This document shows, piece after piece, positions 1 through 6,407 of a stretch of 9,541 nucleotides of DNA (positions are counted from its first letter, which is position 1; each line of letters opens with the position of its first letter). The translations under genes were made by a program, and so were the position numbers. Origin of the DNA: Gemmatimonadota bacterium (GTDB taxonomy: Bacteria; GCA-2686955); assembly GCA_026991065.1 (NCBI GenBank), contig JALXCG010000899.1, forward strand, positions 1-9,541, given 5' to 3'. The notes beneath the pieces were generated by a model. That model did not search any database, was not told where the DNA came from, and saw nothing but the letters and a program-made list of their open reading frames with translations.

Positions 1-897
1 CTGCAGGGAGAGGCGGTGAATCTGCTGGCGGCGGGGAGCGCCGGGCGGATCGTTGTACGGCAAGGGCGCTGGATCGATCATCCCTGGTCGGCGATGAGCG
101 CGGTGGCCGAGGAGGTGCGCCGGGATTTCGAACTGGGCGGCTGGGAAGAGGCGGGCGCCGCGCCTGAACTCGGGCCGGGCACCCATTTGGCCGGTGAGCA
201 GATCGCCTGGGGGGCGGGAGCACGCGCCCAGGGCGGGGTGTTTCTCGACGCCCGCTCCGGCCCGATCATGATCGATGCCGGGGCCGTGATCGGTGCGGGG
301 TCGATCATCAATGGTCCGGCCTATATCGGGCCCTCGACCCAGCTTTTTGCCGCACGCCTCGATGGTGGAGTCGCATTTGGGCCGGTTTGCCGCCTCGGCG
401 GTGAGATCCAGAGCAGCATTGTTCAGGGGTTCAGCAACAAATACCACGATGGCTTTCTCGGTCACGCGCATCTGGGGGCGTGGGTGAATCTGGGCGCCGG
501 CACCACGAACTCCGATCTCAAGAATACCTATGGAGAGATTCAGGTCGATTGTGGTGAGGGGCGTGTGGCCACTGGGTCGCACAAGATCGGCGCTTTGATC
601 GGGGATCATGTCAAAACCGCGATCGGTACTCTTCTCTACACCGGCACAGTGGTGGACGTGGGGGCAACGCTCTTTGCCGGGGCACCCGCCTCCGGCTATA
701 TCCCGGCGTTTGTCTGGGCGACTGAGCGGCCGGTTGCGGTGGCCATGCGCCGCTTCCTTAAAGTGGCCGACACGGTACTGGGGCGCCGCGACTGTGAACT
801 GAGCCCGGCTGCGTGCCGGGTTCTGGAGCAGATTCATCAGGAATCGGCGTCGGCGCGGCAGCGCTATCTGGAGCACGCCAGAAAGCGCAGCAGTTAG
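1..897 (+). CDS. GlmU-related sugar nucleotidyltransferase/acyltransferase, 5'-truncated (C-terminal half)
   Basis: The frame is open to the left edge, so the N-terminal part, expected to hold the nucleotidyltransferase domain, lies outside; the GTG at 16 is an internal codon. The visible 298 residues open with a short linker ending in a segment like HPWSAMSAVAEEVRRDF, followed by a left-handed beta-helix of hexapeptide repeats (about residues 80-230). Motifs such as GPIMIDAGAVIGAGSII, HDGFLGHAHLGAWVNLGAGT and SDLKNTYGEI are typical of the alternative bacterial GlmU-like family common in Bacteroidetes and relatives. The His in YHDGF and the GAGT turn sit where GlmU acetyltransferases bind substrate. 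Expected role: making a UDP-amino sugar or related nucleotide sugar for the envelope, in the cytoplasm. The exact sugar cannot be read from the sequence. The stop TAG overlaps the start of rnhC by one base, suggesting co-translation. Confidence 0.87.
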   Translation: MQGEAVNLLAAGSAGRIVVRQGRWIDHPWSAMSAVAEEVRRDFELGGWEEAGAAPELGPGTHLAGEQIAWGAGARAQGGVFLDARSGPIMIDAGAVIGAGSIINGPAYIGPSTQLFAARLDGGVAFGPVCRLGGEIQSSIVQGFSNKYHDGFLGHAHLGAWVNLGAGTTNSDLKNTYGEIQVDCGEGRVATGSHKIGALIGDHVKTAIGTLLYTGTVVDVGATLFAGAPASGYIPAFVWATERPVAVAMRRFLKVADTVLGRRDCELSPAACRVLEQIHQESASARQRYLEHARKRSS

Positions 898-1835
898 TGG
901 GGACACACACTGCGGCGCTCGCCGAGCGCGACCGAGCCCGGCTCAAGGACTTTCTCGAGCGCCTTGGATTCGAGTTTCACGAAGCCCCGCATGCCCATTT
1001 CGCCGCCCGTGGTGATGGCGCTCATGTGACCTTCTACCGCTCCGGCAAATTGGTGGTGCAGGGCAAAGGCGCGGACGCTGTCTGGGACTATCTGGCTGCC
1101 ATGGGGCTGGCTGGCGCAGGGGGAGGGGGTGCAGGCAAGACCGCGAGCGAGAAGGCTTCGCCGTCCTCAACCGGTGGCCCTGCCGATCGCCGCGCAGATC
1201 TTGAGAAGCGCCCGTTGCCGCGAATCGGCGGTGACGAGTGCGGCAAGGGCGACTATTTTGGCCCGCTGGTCGTGGCTGCCTGCCGGTGGTCGCCGGCGGC
1301 GGAGGAAGCGCTGATCGGTTCCGGGCTGCAGGACAGCAAGCGGATCAGCGATGCTCGCATCGGCCCTCTGGCCCGGGCAATCCGCGGCGCGACCGAGTTT
1401 CAGGTGCTGAGTTTGAAGCCGGAAACCTACAATCGCCTCTACCGCAAAATGGGAAACCTCAATCGCATGCTGGCCTGGGCCCATGCCCGCGTTCTGGAGG
1501 ATCTGCTCACGCTGCAGCCGGACACACCGCTCGCCGTCATCGACAAATTCGCCAATGAAAAGGTGCTGAGGGGCGCCCTGCTGGCCCACGGCCGGGAGAT
1601 CCGTGTGATCCAGGAGGTGCGGGCCGAGTCAGACCCAGCGGTTGCGGCAGCTTCGGTGTTGGCCCGGGATCGTTTTCTGCGGGATCTTGCGGCCCTCTCC
1701 GAGCAGATAGGGGTTGATCTGCCAAAAGGCGCGACCCACGTCTTGCCGGTGGCGCGTCGCGTAGTGGAGGAGCAGGGGCGAGGGGTTCTGGAACGCATCG
1801 CCAAGCTGCATTTTCGCACGACGGAGCGGATCTAG
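897..1835 (+). CDS. rnhC: Ribonuclease HIII
   Basis: This enzyme cleaves the RNA strand of RNA:DNA hybrids. The 312-residue protein has an N-terminal TBP-like substrate-binding domain (about residues 5-70), a Gly/Ala/Ser-rich linker (about 71-105) and a type 2 RNase H domain. The signature GGDECGKGDYFGP (111-123) identifies RNase HIII rather than HII. Likely catalytic acids are D113, E114, D216 (in AVIDKF) and D246 (in AESDPAVAAASVLARDRF), which give the DEDD set. The frame is open back to a GTG at 813, but GTG 897 is preferred: it gives a length close to the roughly 310 residues usual for the family, and it overlaps the upstream stop as TAGTG. No clear Shine-Dalgarno precedes it, which fits translational coupling to the upstream gene. 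The start is less certain than the identity. Confidence 0.95.
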   Translation: MGTHTAALAERDRARLKDFLERLGFEFHEAPHAHFAARGDGAHVTFYRSGKLVVQGKGADAVWDYLAAMGLAGAGGGGAGKTASEKASPSSTGGPADRRADLEKRPLPRIGGDECGKGDYFGPLVVAACRWSPAAEEALIGSGLQDSKRISDARIGPLARAIRGATEFQVLSLKPETYNRLYRKMGNLNRMLAWAHARVLEDLLTLQPDTPLAVIDKFANEKVLRGALLAHGREIRVIQEVRAESDPAVAAASVLARDRFLRDLAALSEQIGVDLPKGATHVLPVARRVVEEQGRGVLERIAKLHFRTTERI

Positions 1836-1844
1836 CATTTTCCA

Positions 1845-1874
1845 TTGACAGAAGCCCTCGTAGAGCGGTAAACA
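1845..1874 (+). promoter_or_regulatory. Predicted sigma-70-type promoter for rpsT
   Basis: A perfect -35 hexamer TTGACA (1845-1850) is followed, after 18 bp, by a weak -10 TAAACA (1869-1874). The site lies in the 74-bp gap between rnhC and rpsT and would start a leader of about 30 nt. The -35 context TTGACAGA recurs at two other predicted promoters in the window (7604 on +, 5052 on -). The -10 is poor, so confidence is moderate. Confidence 0.45.
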
Positions 1875-1898
1875 AGTCTTTCTGTATTCATTCGAATT

Positions 1899-1905
1899 GG
1901 AGGAG
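1899..1905 (+). promoter_or_regulatory. Shine-Dalgarno site fixing the TTG start of rpsT
   Basis: GGAGGAG lies 4 nt before TTG 1910. No ATG or GTG gives a sensible S20 start, so this site supports TTG initiation. Confidence 0.8.
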
Positions 1906-1909
1906 TCCC

Positions 1910-2167
1910 TTGCCCCATCATCGGTCAGCGGTAAAGCGTCTGCGCCAGGCAGCCGTCGCCCGGCAGAGAAACCGTTTCACCAAGTCCACTCTCAGAACCG
2001 CGATCAAGCGTTTGCGGGCTGAGAAGGATGTAGAAAAGGCACGTGCTGCCTTGAGCAGAGTCCACGGTCAATTGGACCGCGCCGCCAAGCGCCATGTGCT
2101 GCATGGTGGAACCGCGGCACGCCTGAAGTCCAGATTGGCGCAGCACGTCAATCGGCTCGCGGGTTGA
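1910..2167 (+). CDS. rpsT: 30S ribosomal protein S20 (bS20)
   Basis: This 85-residue, very basic protein binds 16S rRNA in the small subunit. The pattern matches bS20: an N-terminal HRSAVKRLRQ segment, then RNRFTKSTLRTAIKRLR, a helix around KARAALSRVHGQLDRAAKRHVLH, and the C-terminal GGTAARLKSRLAQHVNRLAG. Length is typical of the family. The start is TTG, supported by GGAGGAG 4 nt upstream. Escherichia coli rpsT is also known to initiate at UUG, so the rare start may be a conserved feature linked to expression level, which is an inference. It has its own predicted promoter and is convergent with the DUF2723 gene. Confidence 0.95.
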   Translation: MPHHRSAVKRLRQAAVARQRNRFTKSTLRTAIKRLRAEKDVEKARAALSRVHGQLDRAAKRHVLHGGTAARLKSRLAQHVNRLAG

Positions 2168-2211
2168 TCATTCTGGATTGATCCCTGCGGCGCCAGCCGG
2201 CCTCTGTTGGT

Positions 2212-2226
2212 GACCAGTTCCTGGTC
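2212..2226. repeat. Short perfect inverted repeat between convergent genes
   Basis: GACCAG-TTC-CTGGTC, a 6-bp stem with a 3-nt loop, lies between the ends of rpsT and the DUF2723 gene. No T-run follows on either strand, so it is not a standard intrinsic terminator. It may slow polymerase from both sides or may be chance. I see no better terminator in this 83-bp gap. Confidence 0.3.
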
Positions 2227-2250
2227 CGTTCAGAGTCGCGCGCGGCGCAT

Positions 2251-4242
2251 TTAGCGGCGCTCGAGCAGTTTGGCTTGCTCTTCCAGCGCCGCGGCTTTTT
2301 GCTGCTCGCCCATCTCTTTGTATGTGCTAGCCAGCCAGCGCTTGCACTGAATATTGTCAGGGAGCAAGCGGCAAGCTCGCTGCAACTCCTCAAGCATCGC
2401 TTTCCTGTTGTGCATCTGCTCCCAAAACCGCGCTCTCGCCAGGGCGAAGTTCCCATGCTCACGCGCCAGACGCATTGCGCGCGGATCATGGCAGGCCGAC
2501 CCTGACGGGGGAGTGCGCGGAGGGTCGAGCAATTCGCTCGGGTAGGCGGGAAGCCCGGCGGGCAGGTCCTGGCCCGGGGGATAGACGCGCCATGCAACAA
2601 TCCCCGGGAGCGCCCGGAACCCGTTCAGGATCCCCTCTGGCTGGTCCAGGAGTGCGTAAGCGGGGCGTTTCTCCGGACCGCCGCGAAGGATGCCCCGGCA
2701 CAGCGCGACATAGTGGTGCTGGAGAGCAGCGCTGTCGTACGGTTGCCCGGCTTCGAAAGGCTCCAGGGCACGGAGAAACTCTTTTGCATGGGACTCAATG
2801 GCGCTGTAGAGATCGGGCGCCTGCTGTTCCAGATACGCGTAGTACCAGGAGCGGCGCAGCAACTCCTTGTCGATCAGCACGACGTCGGGACGCAGCCCTT
2901 CCACGAAGTGAAGGAAGATCGCGGCTGAATAGGTGTCCCAGCGATCGGTAAGCAGGACGGCGTTGGGCTCCAGGCCGGCCAATAGGGTGCGCGCGTAGTC
3001 GTCGACGACTCGGTAGTCCCCCCGTGCGGCGTAGGTGGCCGAGTGGTCGACCGATAGCTGGAGAATCATCAGGGCTCCCAGAGTGACTGGCCAACGCCAA
3101 CGGGGAGCGTGTCGATAGATCCAGGCCAGAGATGCCCCGCCGAGGAGCACCAGGGCGGCTTCGGCAGGCAGCAAGTAGGTGCGAATGTCCGGGATGTCGT
3201 AGCTCCAGGCCAGCGCGAATCCCACGGCCGCCACGGCAAGCAGGAGAGCCACGGCGCGCCAAGGAGGGCGGCGCCGGCGCCGAATGGACAGGAGCAGAGC
3301 GAGCGCCGCGATCGGCGGCAGCAGTGGGAGATCCTCGACAAAGATGATTCGCAGCAGCTTGCCGGCGGCTGCCGGCCACGTTCCCGGTGGCCGTGAAAAG
3401 AACCAGACGCCGTATTGAGCGCCGCGTATGTGCTGGATAAAGCGCTCCCAGTTATTTGGCGACCCCCAGTTCAGAAGCGGCAATGACGCCGCGCGCAACG
3501 GCAGTTGGAGGAGGATGCTCAGTCCGAGCAGAGCGAAGAGGCCGGCGAGAGTCAGGGTTCGCAGGGCGCCGCGCTCGCCGCTGCGAAGGTGCATCCATCC
3601 CAGCCAGAGACCGGCCGGCGCGAGCGCCAGGACTGACGCATGGTTGCCACTGGCCAGGCCGAAGAGAAAGAACCAGAGGAGGAGAAGCCGGGTGAATGAT
3701 CGGCCGTGACTCGCGGCATTTTGGGCGGCGAGGGCGATGCCCAACTCGATCACGACCAGAAGAAATGTGAGTGCGTAGACTTCTGTCTCCGCCGCGGTGA
3801 GCCAGAGCGTGCGCGCTGTGGCCATGGCGGTGGCTGTGGTCAGCGCGCAGAGCAGCGCCCAGCGGAGTGGCAAACGGCCGCGCCGGGCCCAATGACCGGT
3901 GATCCAGAAGACGCCGCCGATGGCGGCAGCCGCAGGAATGTGGGAAAGCCATGGCAGCACCTCTGCGGCGTGGGAACGTGCCAGGGGCGCGATGGCGTAT
4001 CCGAGAAGGGAGAAGAGCGGATAGCCGGTGGGGTGAATGATGCCGCCGCACATCAGCGCGGTCATCAGTTCGCCGGAATCGATGAGTTCGACCACTCCCG
4101 GATTGCTGGCTGCGTACACGACAAATGCCGCCACGGAACCTGCCGTGGCGGCGCAAAGAAGAACCGCACTTTCGAGGTTTGGCCGCCGCACGGCCCCTGC
4201 TCCATCGTTGCCCGGAGGTGCATCAGCACATGGGCACACCAA
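2251..4242 (-). CDS. DUF2723 multi-pass membrane protein (putative GT-C-type glycosyltransferase) with C-terminal TPR-like segment
   Basis: The 663-residue frame has about ten hydrophobic helices in its first 400 residues and a soluble C-terminal part. The DUF2723 signature is clear near the N-terminus: DSGELMTALMCGGIIHPTGY and the following PLFSLLG (55-81), with SGNHAS (198-203), LPLLNWGSPNNWERFIQHIR (254-273) plus GAQYGVWFF, and DIPDIRTYLLPA (349-360). D55 and E58 in the first loop resemble the acidic pair of lipid-sugar-dependent GT-C enzymes; that mechanistic link is inference. Residues 593-663 look like one or two TPR-type helical hairpins (NFALARARFWEQMHNRKAMLEEL; LPDNIQCKRWLASTYKEMGE). 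Start is uncertain. TTG 4242 or GTG 4239 lies 6-9 nt after the preceding mini-gene, while GTG 4191 has GGAG just upstream and would put the first membrane helix at the N-terminus (646 residues). Probably co-transcribed with HU. Substrate unknown. Confidence 0.85.
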   Translation of the reverse strand: MVCPCADAPPGNDGAGAVRRPNLESAVLLCAATAGSVAAFVVYAASNPGVVELIDSGELMTALMCGGIIHPTGYPLFSLLGYAIAPLARSHAAEVLPWLSHIPAAAAIGGVFWITGHWARRGRLPLRWALLCALTTATAMATARTLWLTAAETEVYALTFLLVVIELGIALAAQNAASHGRSFTRLLLLWFFLFGLASGNHASVLALAPAGLWLGWMHLRSGERGALRTLTLAGLFALLGLSILLQLPLRAASLPLLNWGSPNNWERFIQHIRGAQYGVWFFSRPPGTWPAAAGKLLRIIFVEDLPLLPPIAALALLLSIRRRRRPPWRAVALLLAVAAVGFALAWSYDIPDIRTYLLPAEAALVLLGGASLAWIYRHAPRWRWPVTLGALMILQLSVDHSATYAARGDYRVVDDYARTLLAGLEPNAVLLTDRWDTYSAAIFLHFVEGLRPDVVLIDKELLRRSWYYAYLEQQAPDLYSAIESHAKEFLRALEPFEAGQPYDSAALQHHYVALCRGILRGGPEKRPAYALLDQPEGILNGFRALPGIVAWRVYPPGQDLPAGLPAYPSELLDPPRTPPSGSACHDPRAMRLAREHGNFALARARFWEQMHNRKAMLEELQRACRLLPDNIQCKRWLASTYKEMGEQQKAAALEEQAKLLERR

Positions 4243-4248
4243 ACTGAA

Positions 4249-4344
4249 TCAGATCTTCCTCTTCTTGTGCCGATTGGCGCGGCGACGCTTTTTGCGTTTG
4301 TGAGTCGCGATCTTATGGCGCTTGCGCTTTTTTCCGCAGGGCAA
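4249..4344 (-). CDS. AURKAIP1/COX24-domain (mS38-like) mini ribosomal protein
   Basis: A 31-residue, extremely basic peptide starting at TTG 4344: MPCGKKRKRHKIATHKRKK (1-19), then an Arg/Lys/His-rich tail ending NRHKKRKI. It closely resembles the tiny bacterial AURKAIP1/COX24-domain proteins of Bacteroidetes (typically MPSGKKRKRHKIATHKRKK...), related to mitoribosomal mS38. In mycobacteria a comparable peptide (bS22) sits in the small subunit near the decoding region, so a ribosomal role is likely by family knowledge. A near-ideal AGGAGGAG (4351-4358) lies 6 nt before the TTG, settling the start. The gene is 65 nt after HU and 6 nt before the frame of the DUF2723 protein. At 31 codons it is easily missed by gene callers. 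Confidence 0.9.
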   Translation of the reverse strand: MPCGKKRKRHKIATHKRKKRRRANRHKKRKI

Positions 4345-4350
4345 CGAAAA

Positions 4351-4358
4351 CTCCTCCT
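4351..4358 (-). promoter_or_regulatory. Strong Shine-Dalgarno of the mS38-like mini-gene
   Basis: AGGAGGAG on the minus strand, spaced 6 nt from TTG 4344. It is among the strongest sites in the window and supports translation of a gene of only 31 codons. Confidence 0.8.
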
Positions 4359-4381
4359 ATCGGCTCCAGGCTGTCAGCGGG

Positions 4382-4405
4382 GGATCCCGCCGGCGCCGGA
4401 GATCC
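4382..4405 (-). repeat. Hairpin between HU and the mS38-like gene
   Basis: GGATC (4382-4386) pairs with GATCC (4401-4405) and encloses the palindrome CCGGCGCCGG (4390-4399). No T-run follows on the minus strand, so it is not a clear terminator. It could reduce read-through from HU into the downstream genes or protect the HU mRNA 3' end. Low certainty. Confidence 0.35.
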
Positions 4406-4409
4406 GAAA

Positions 4410-4685
4410 TCACTCGGCCACGCGGGCCTTTAGATCCTTGGATGGTTTGAAAACAGGGACGTCACGGGCGGGCACTTCGACAGCCTCGCCAGTGCGTGGG
4501 TTGCGAGCCATGCGGCCCTTGCGCGACTTCACCTTGAAACTGCCAAAGCCGCGGATTTCGATATTCTGACCTTCGCTCAACGCTTGCGAGATGCACTCGA
4601 TCAGCGTGTCCACCGCCGCTGCGGCATCCTTCTTGGTCAATCCCGTCTCTTCGGCGACCTGTTCAACAAGATCGGCCTTTGTCAT
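4410..4685 (-). CDS. hup: DNA-binding protein HU
   Basis: A 91-residue histone-like nucleoid protein, expected to act as a dimer that bends and compacts DNA. The helical part (MTKADLVEQVAEETGLTKKD through IECISQALSEG) is followed by the beta arm with the family signature GFGSFKVKSRKGRMARNPRT and GEAVEVPARDVPVFKPSKDLK. Length is standard for HU. The frame is open upstream to 4814, but ATG 4685 is chosen because the homology begins exactly there and GAGGAGGA (4693-4700) lies 7 nt upstream. It is the first gene of the apparent minus-strand operon and is preceded by a long, hairpin-rich leader with a predicted promoter near 5050. HU versus IHF: the sequence looks like HU, and no second subunit is in the window. 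Confidence 0.97.
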   Translation of the reverse strand: MTKADLVEQVAEETGLTKKDAAAAVDTLIECISQALSEGQNIEIRGFGSFKVKSRKGRMARNPRTGEAVEVPARDVPVFKPSKDLKARVAE

Positions 4686-4875
4686 AGCTGCGTCCTCCTC
4701 AAATGATCGCAGTGTCCTGATGGATGCCACCCGCTGGGCACGCGCTTTTCTCGGCTCTGTCTGGAGACGGAAAAGACCAATCCGGGCAGCCCTCGTTTCT
4801 CTTCTCTCACGCACAACGATTCCACTTCCTGAGCTGCCAAGCCGGATTGACTCGGAAAACCAAGTCGAATGGCCA

Positions 4876-4910
4876 GCACCGGCGAAGGGGAGTTCCCCTT
4901 GAACCGGTGC
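4876..4910 (-). repeat. Strongest hairpin in the HU leader
   Basis: A 35-nt interrupted inverted repeat: 7-bp outer stem (4876-4882 with 4904-4910), a small 2x3 internal loop, a 6-bp inner stem (4885-4890 with 4895-4900) and a tetraloop. No T-run follows, so it is not a terminator. Confidence 0.65.
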
Positions 4911-5005
4911 ACGCGGCTGAAGTGGCGAATCGCTTCCGTCCTCGAACGAAGCCCTGCCGGAAGGCGATCCTGATAGTCATGCCAGCCCGCATCATGATCT
5001 CGATA

Positions 5006-5015
5006 GCGGTACCGC
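5006..5015. promoter_or_regulatory. GCGGTACCGC palindrome at the predicted HU transcription start
   Basis: A perfect 10-bp palindrome sits immediately downstream of the start site predicted from the promoter at 5023-5052. Its position suits an operator or a feature of the RNA 5' end. Length alone does not exclude chance. Confidence 0.25.
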
Positions 5016-5022
5016 AGGGCGG

Positions 5023-5052
5023 AAGCTAACAGACGCTCTTCTCCTCTGTCAA
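5023..5052 (-). promoter_or_regulatory. Predicted sigma-70-type promoter for HU
   Basis: On the minus strand, TTGACA (5052-5047) is followed after 18 bp by TAGCTT (5028-5023), or after 17 bp by TTAGCT. The -35 is perfect and the -10 weak. It shares TTGACAGA with the predicted promoters of rpsT and of the 7684 gene. Transcription would start near 5016, about 330 nt before the HU ATG. Confidence 0.5.
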
Positions 5053-5129
5053 TACGCCAAATGTCGATGGTACGCAAAGATGGAAGAGCATGAGTCGATC
5101 CGGTTGGAAATCGAAATGAGCTTTCCGGC

Positions 5130-5151
5130 AAGAAATCACCGACCGGTGGAT
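5130..5151 (-). terminator. Weak possible terminator of the TPR lipoprotein gene
   Basis: On the minus strand ATCCACC-GGTC-GGTGAT forms a short stem with one bulged C, starting in the stop codon and followed by TTTCTTG. The stem is short, so this is tentative. Confidence 0.3.
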
Positions 5152-6407
5152 CAGCAGTCGGGGTTGGCGAAGAAGAGTTCCTCGTCGGGAATGATCTTCT
5201 GCTTCACGACCTCGACCTTGCTCGCCGCATAGCGCCCGACCTGGGCATCGTCCACCGCCTGGCGGTATTCGGACAGAGCCTTGCGGTACAGCCGATTCAC
5301 TTGGTCCGCCTGGCGCTTGCACTTGCTCTTCTTAAAGGCGCCAACGGCGGCATCCGCGCGGGCCTCATAGACCTCACCGAATGAAGCGTGCAGTTGAGCG
5401 TCGTCGGGGTCGATGGTCAGGCCTTTGCGGACGATGCGTTCGGCATCGTCATAGCGGCCGAGTTTGACGTAGGCGACCGAACAGTGGTGGAGAACATCGA
5501 CGTTCTGGGGGTCAAGACTTGACGCTTTTTCAAATGATTGGGCCGCCTGGTTCCAGTGGCCCATCTTGACATAGCATTGACCGAGTCGCTCGTGGGGCAG
5601 AGGGGAACTTGGGTCGAGAGCGATCAGTCGCTTGTACAGATCCGCCGTTTTTTCCAGGTTGCCGGTCTTGCGGTAGGCGATTGCCAGTCGTTCGTTGAAC
5701 TCGAAATCGTCGGGCTTGAGGTCAACAGCCTTCTGCAGCGGAGGAATCGAGCGCGCCCAGTCTTCGTCGCGCTGATAGAGCATGCCGATGCGGAAGGCCA
5801 GAGCCGCGTCGTCCGGCTGTGCGGCGAGGACGTATTCGTACTGGGCCGCGGCACCGGCGAGATCCTCCTGGGTTTCCAGGAGTTGGGCCAGCCGCTTGCG
5901 CGCTTCCAGGTTGTTTGGGTTTTCCTCGATCTGTTTGTGGTAGAGGGCAATCGCATCGTCATAGCCGCCACCGCGAGTCAGCAGTTGCGCTTTGCCGTCG
6001 AGGGCGCTCTTGTTGCTGGGGTCCAGGGCGAGTACGGCATCGTATTGTGCCTCCGCCTCGTCGAACCGCTCCTCTTCCCAGTAGACTCCGCCGAGGCGGA
6101 GATGAGCGTCGATGTGCGAAGGGTCCAGCGCGATGACCTTTAAATAGTTTTGCTCGGCTTTGTCGAACGCATTCCTCTTGGCTTCCGGCGTAGATGCGTT
6201 TTTTGCCGCCTTGGTGTATTCATAGGCGGTGGAGTAGGCGATCATCACTTGGCGCTGGTCGACAGCCGCCGGGGCTTTGACCGACTCCTCGTTTGGCGTC
6301 AAAGCGGTGTCTTGGGACGGATCCGCGGCCTTGGGTTGCGGCTGGGTGCATCCGGCAGCAAGCACAAGACCGGCAAGTGCCAATGAGGGCATGGAGCGCA
6401 GGGACAT
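5151..6407 (-). CDS. TPR-repeat lipoprotein
   Basis: A 418-residue protein with a lipoprotein signal peptide (MSLRSMPSLALAGLVLAAGC, predicted acylation at C20), a low-complexity Pro/Ala/Gln linker to about residue 50, and then about eight TPR units (about 80-350). Typical TPR endings recur: VIALDPSHIDAHLRLGGVYW, AVLALDPSNKSALDGKAQLL, AVDLKPDDFEFNERLAIAY, LIALDPSSPLPHERLGQCY, GLTIDPDDAQLHASFGEVYE. The C-terminal 65 residues are basic and helical and end ...FFANPDC, with a terminal Cys. It should face the periplasm, anchored to a membrane, as a scaffold for protein contacts; the partner is unknown. ATG 6407 is chosen because the signal peptide starts there and GGAGGAG lies just upstream (3-4 nt spacing, short but like rpsT). 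The frame stays open upstream to 6509 without a signal-like N-terminus. It is transcribed alone, as far as can be seen. Confidence 0.9.
   Translation of the reverse strand: MSLRSMPSLALAGLVLAAGCTQPQPKAADPSQDTALTPNEESVKAPAAVDQRQVMIAYSTAYEYTKAAKNASTPEAKRNAFDKAEQNYLKVIALDPSHIDAHLRLGGVYWEEERFDEAEAQYDAVLALDPSNKSALDGKAQLLTRGGGYDDAIALYHKQIEENPNNLEARKRLAQLLETQEDLAGAAAQYEYVLAAQPDDAALAFRIGMLYQRDEDWARSIPPLQKAVDLKPDDFEFNERLAIAYRKTGNLEKTADLYKRLIALDPSSPLPHERLGQCYVKMGHWNQAAQSFEKASSLDPQNVDVLHHCSVAYVKLGRYDDAERIVRKGLTIDPDDAQLHASFGEVYEARADAAVGAFKKSKCKRQADQVNRLYRKALSEYRQAVDDAQVGRYAASKVEVVKQKIIPDEELFFANPDC

Larger units (their letters stand above)
4686..5016 (-). ncRNA. Structured HU 5' leader (candidate cis-regulatory RNA)
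   Basis: No convincing gene lies in this stretch; it appears to be the transcribed leader of HU. Read on the minus strand it can form a chain of hairpins. 4927-4970: 12 bp with one bulge. 4876-4910: GCACCGG/CCGGTGC around AAGGGG/CCCCTT with an AACT loop. 4849-4866: GACTTGG-TTTT-CCGAGTC. 4778-4849: CAATCCGG/CCGGATTG plus GCAGC/GCTGC. 4745-4775: CTTTTC/GAAAAG plus CG/CG. Two stems (4849-4866 and 4927-4970) each contain a G-U pair that would be an A-C mismatch if the plus strand were transcribed, which supports minus-strand RNA. I see no T-run before HU, so a leader is more likely than a separate sRNA. It does not resemble tmRNA, RNase P RNA or a riboswitch I know. Confidence 0.5.

Noticed and set aside
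3706-4569. 287-codon plus-strand frame
   Set aside because: Antisense to the DUF2723, mS38-like and HU genes; low-complexity translation.
4686-4814. N-terminal extension of HU to 4814
   Set aside because: HU homology begins at ATG 4685, which has a strong Shine-Dalgarno; the extension has no family counterpart.
4807-4995. 62-codon minus-strand frame inside the HU leader (possible upstream ORF)
   Set aside because: No good ribosome site, no recognisable features, and it covers the predicted hairpins; more likely untranslated leader.
4686-5016. HU leader as tmRNA, RNase P RNA or 6S RNA
   Set aside because: The conserved sequences of these RNAs are not visible; only the stems are seen.
4682-5131. 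149-codon minus-strand frame across the HU upstream region
   Set aside because: It runs through the predicted promoter, overlaps the HU start in another frame, and its translation resembles no protein I know.
5538-6143. 201-codon plus-strand frame
   Set aside because: Antisense shadow of the TPR lipoprotein, a common effect of GC-rich codon use.
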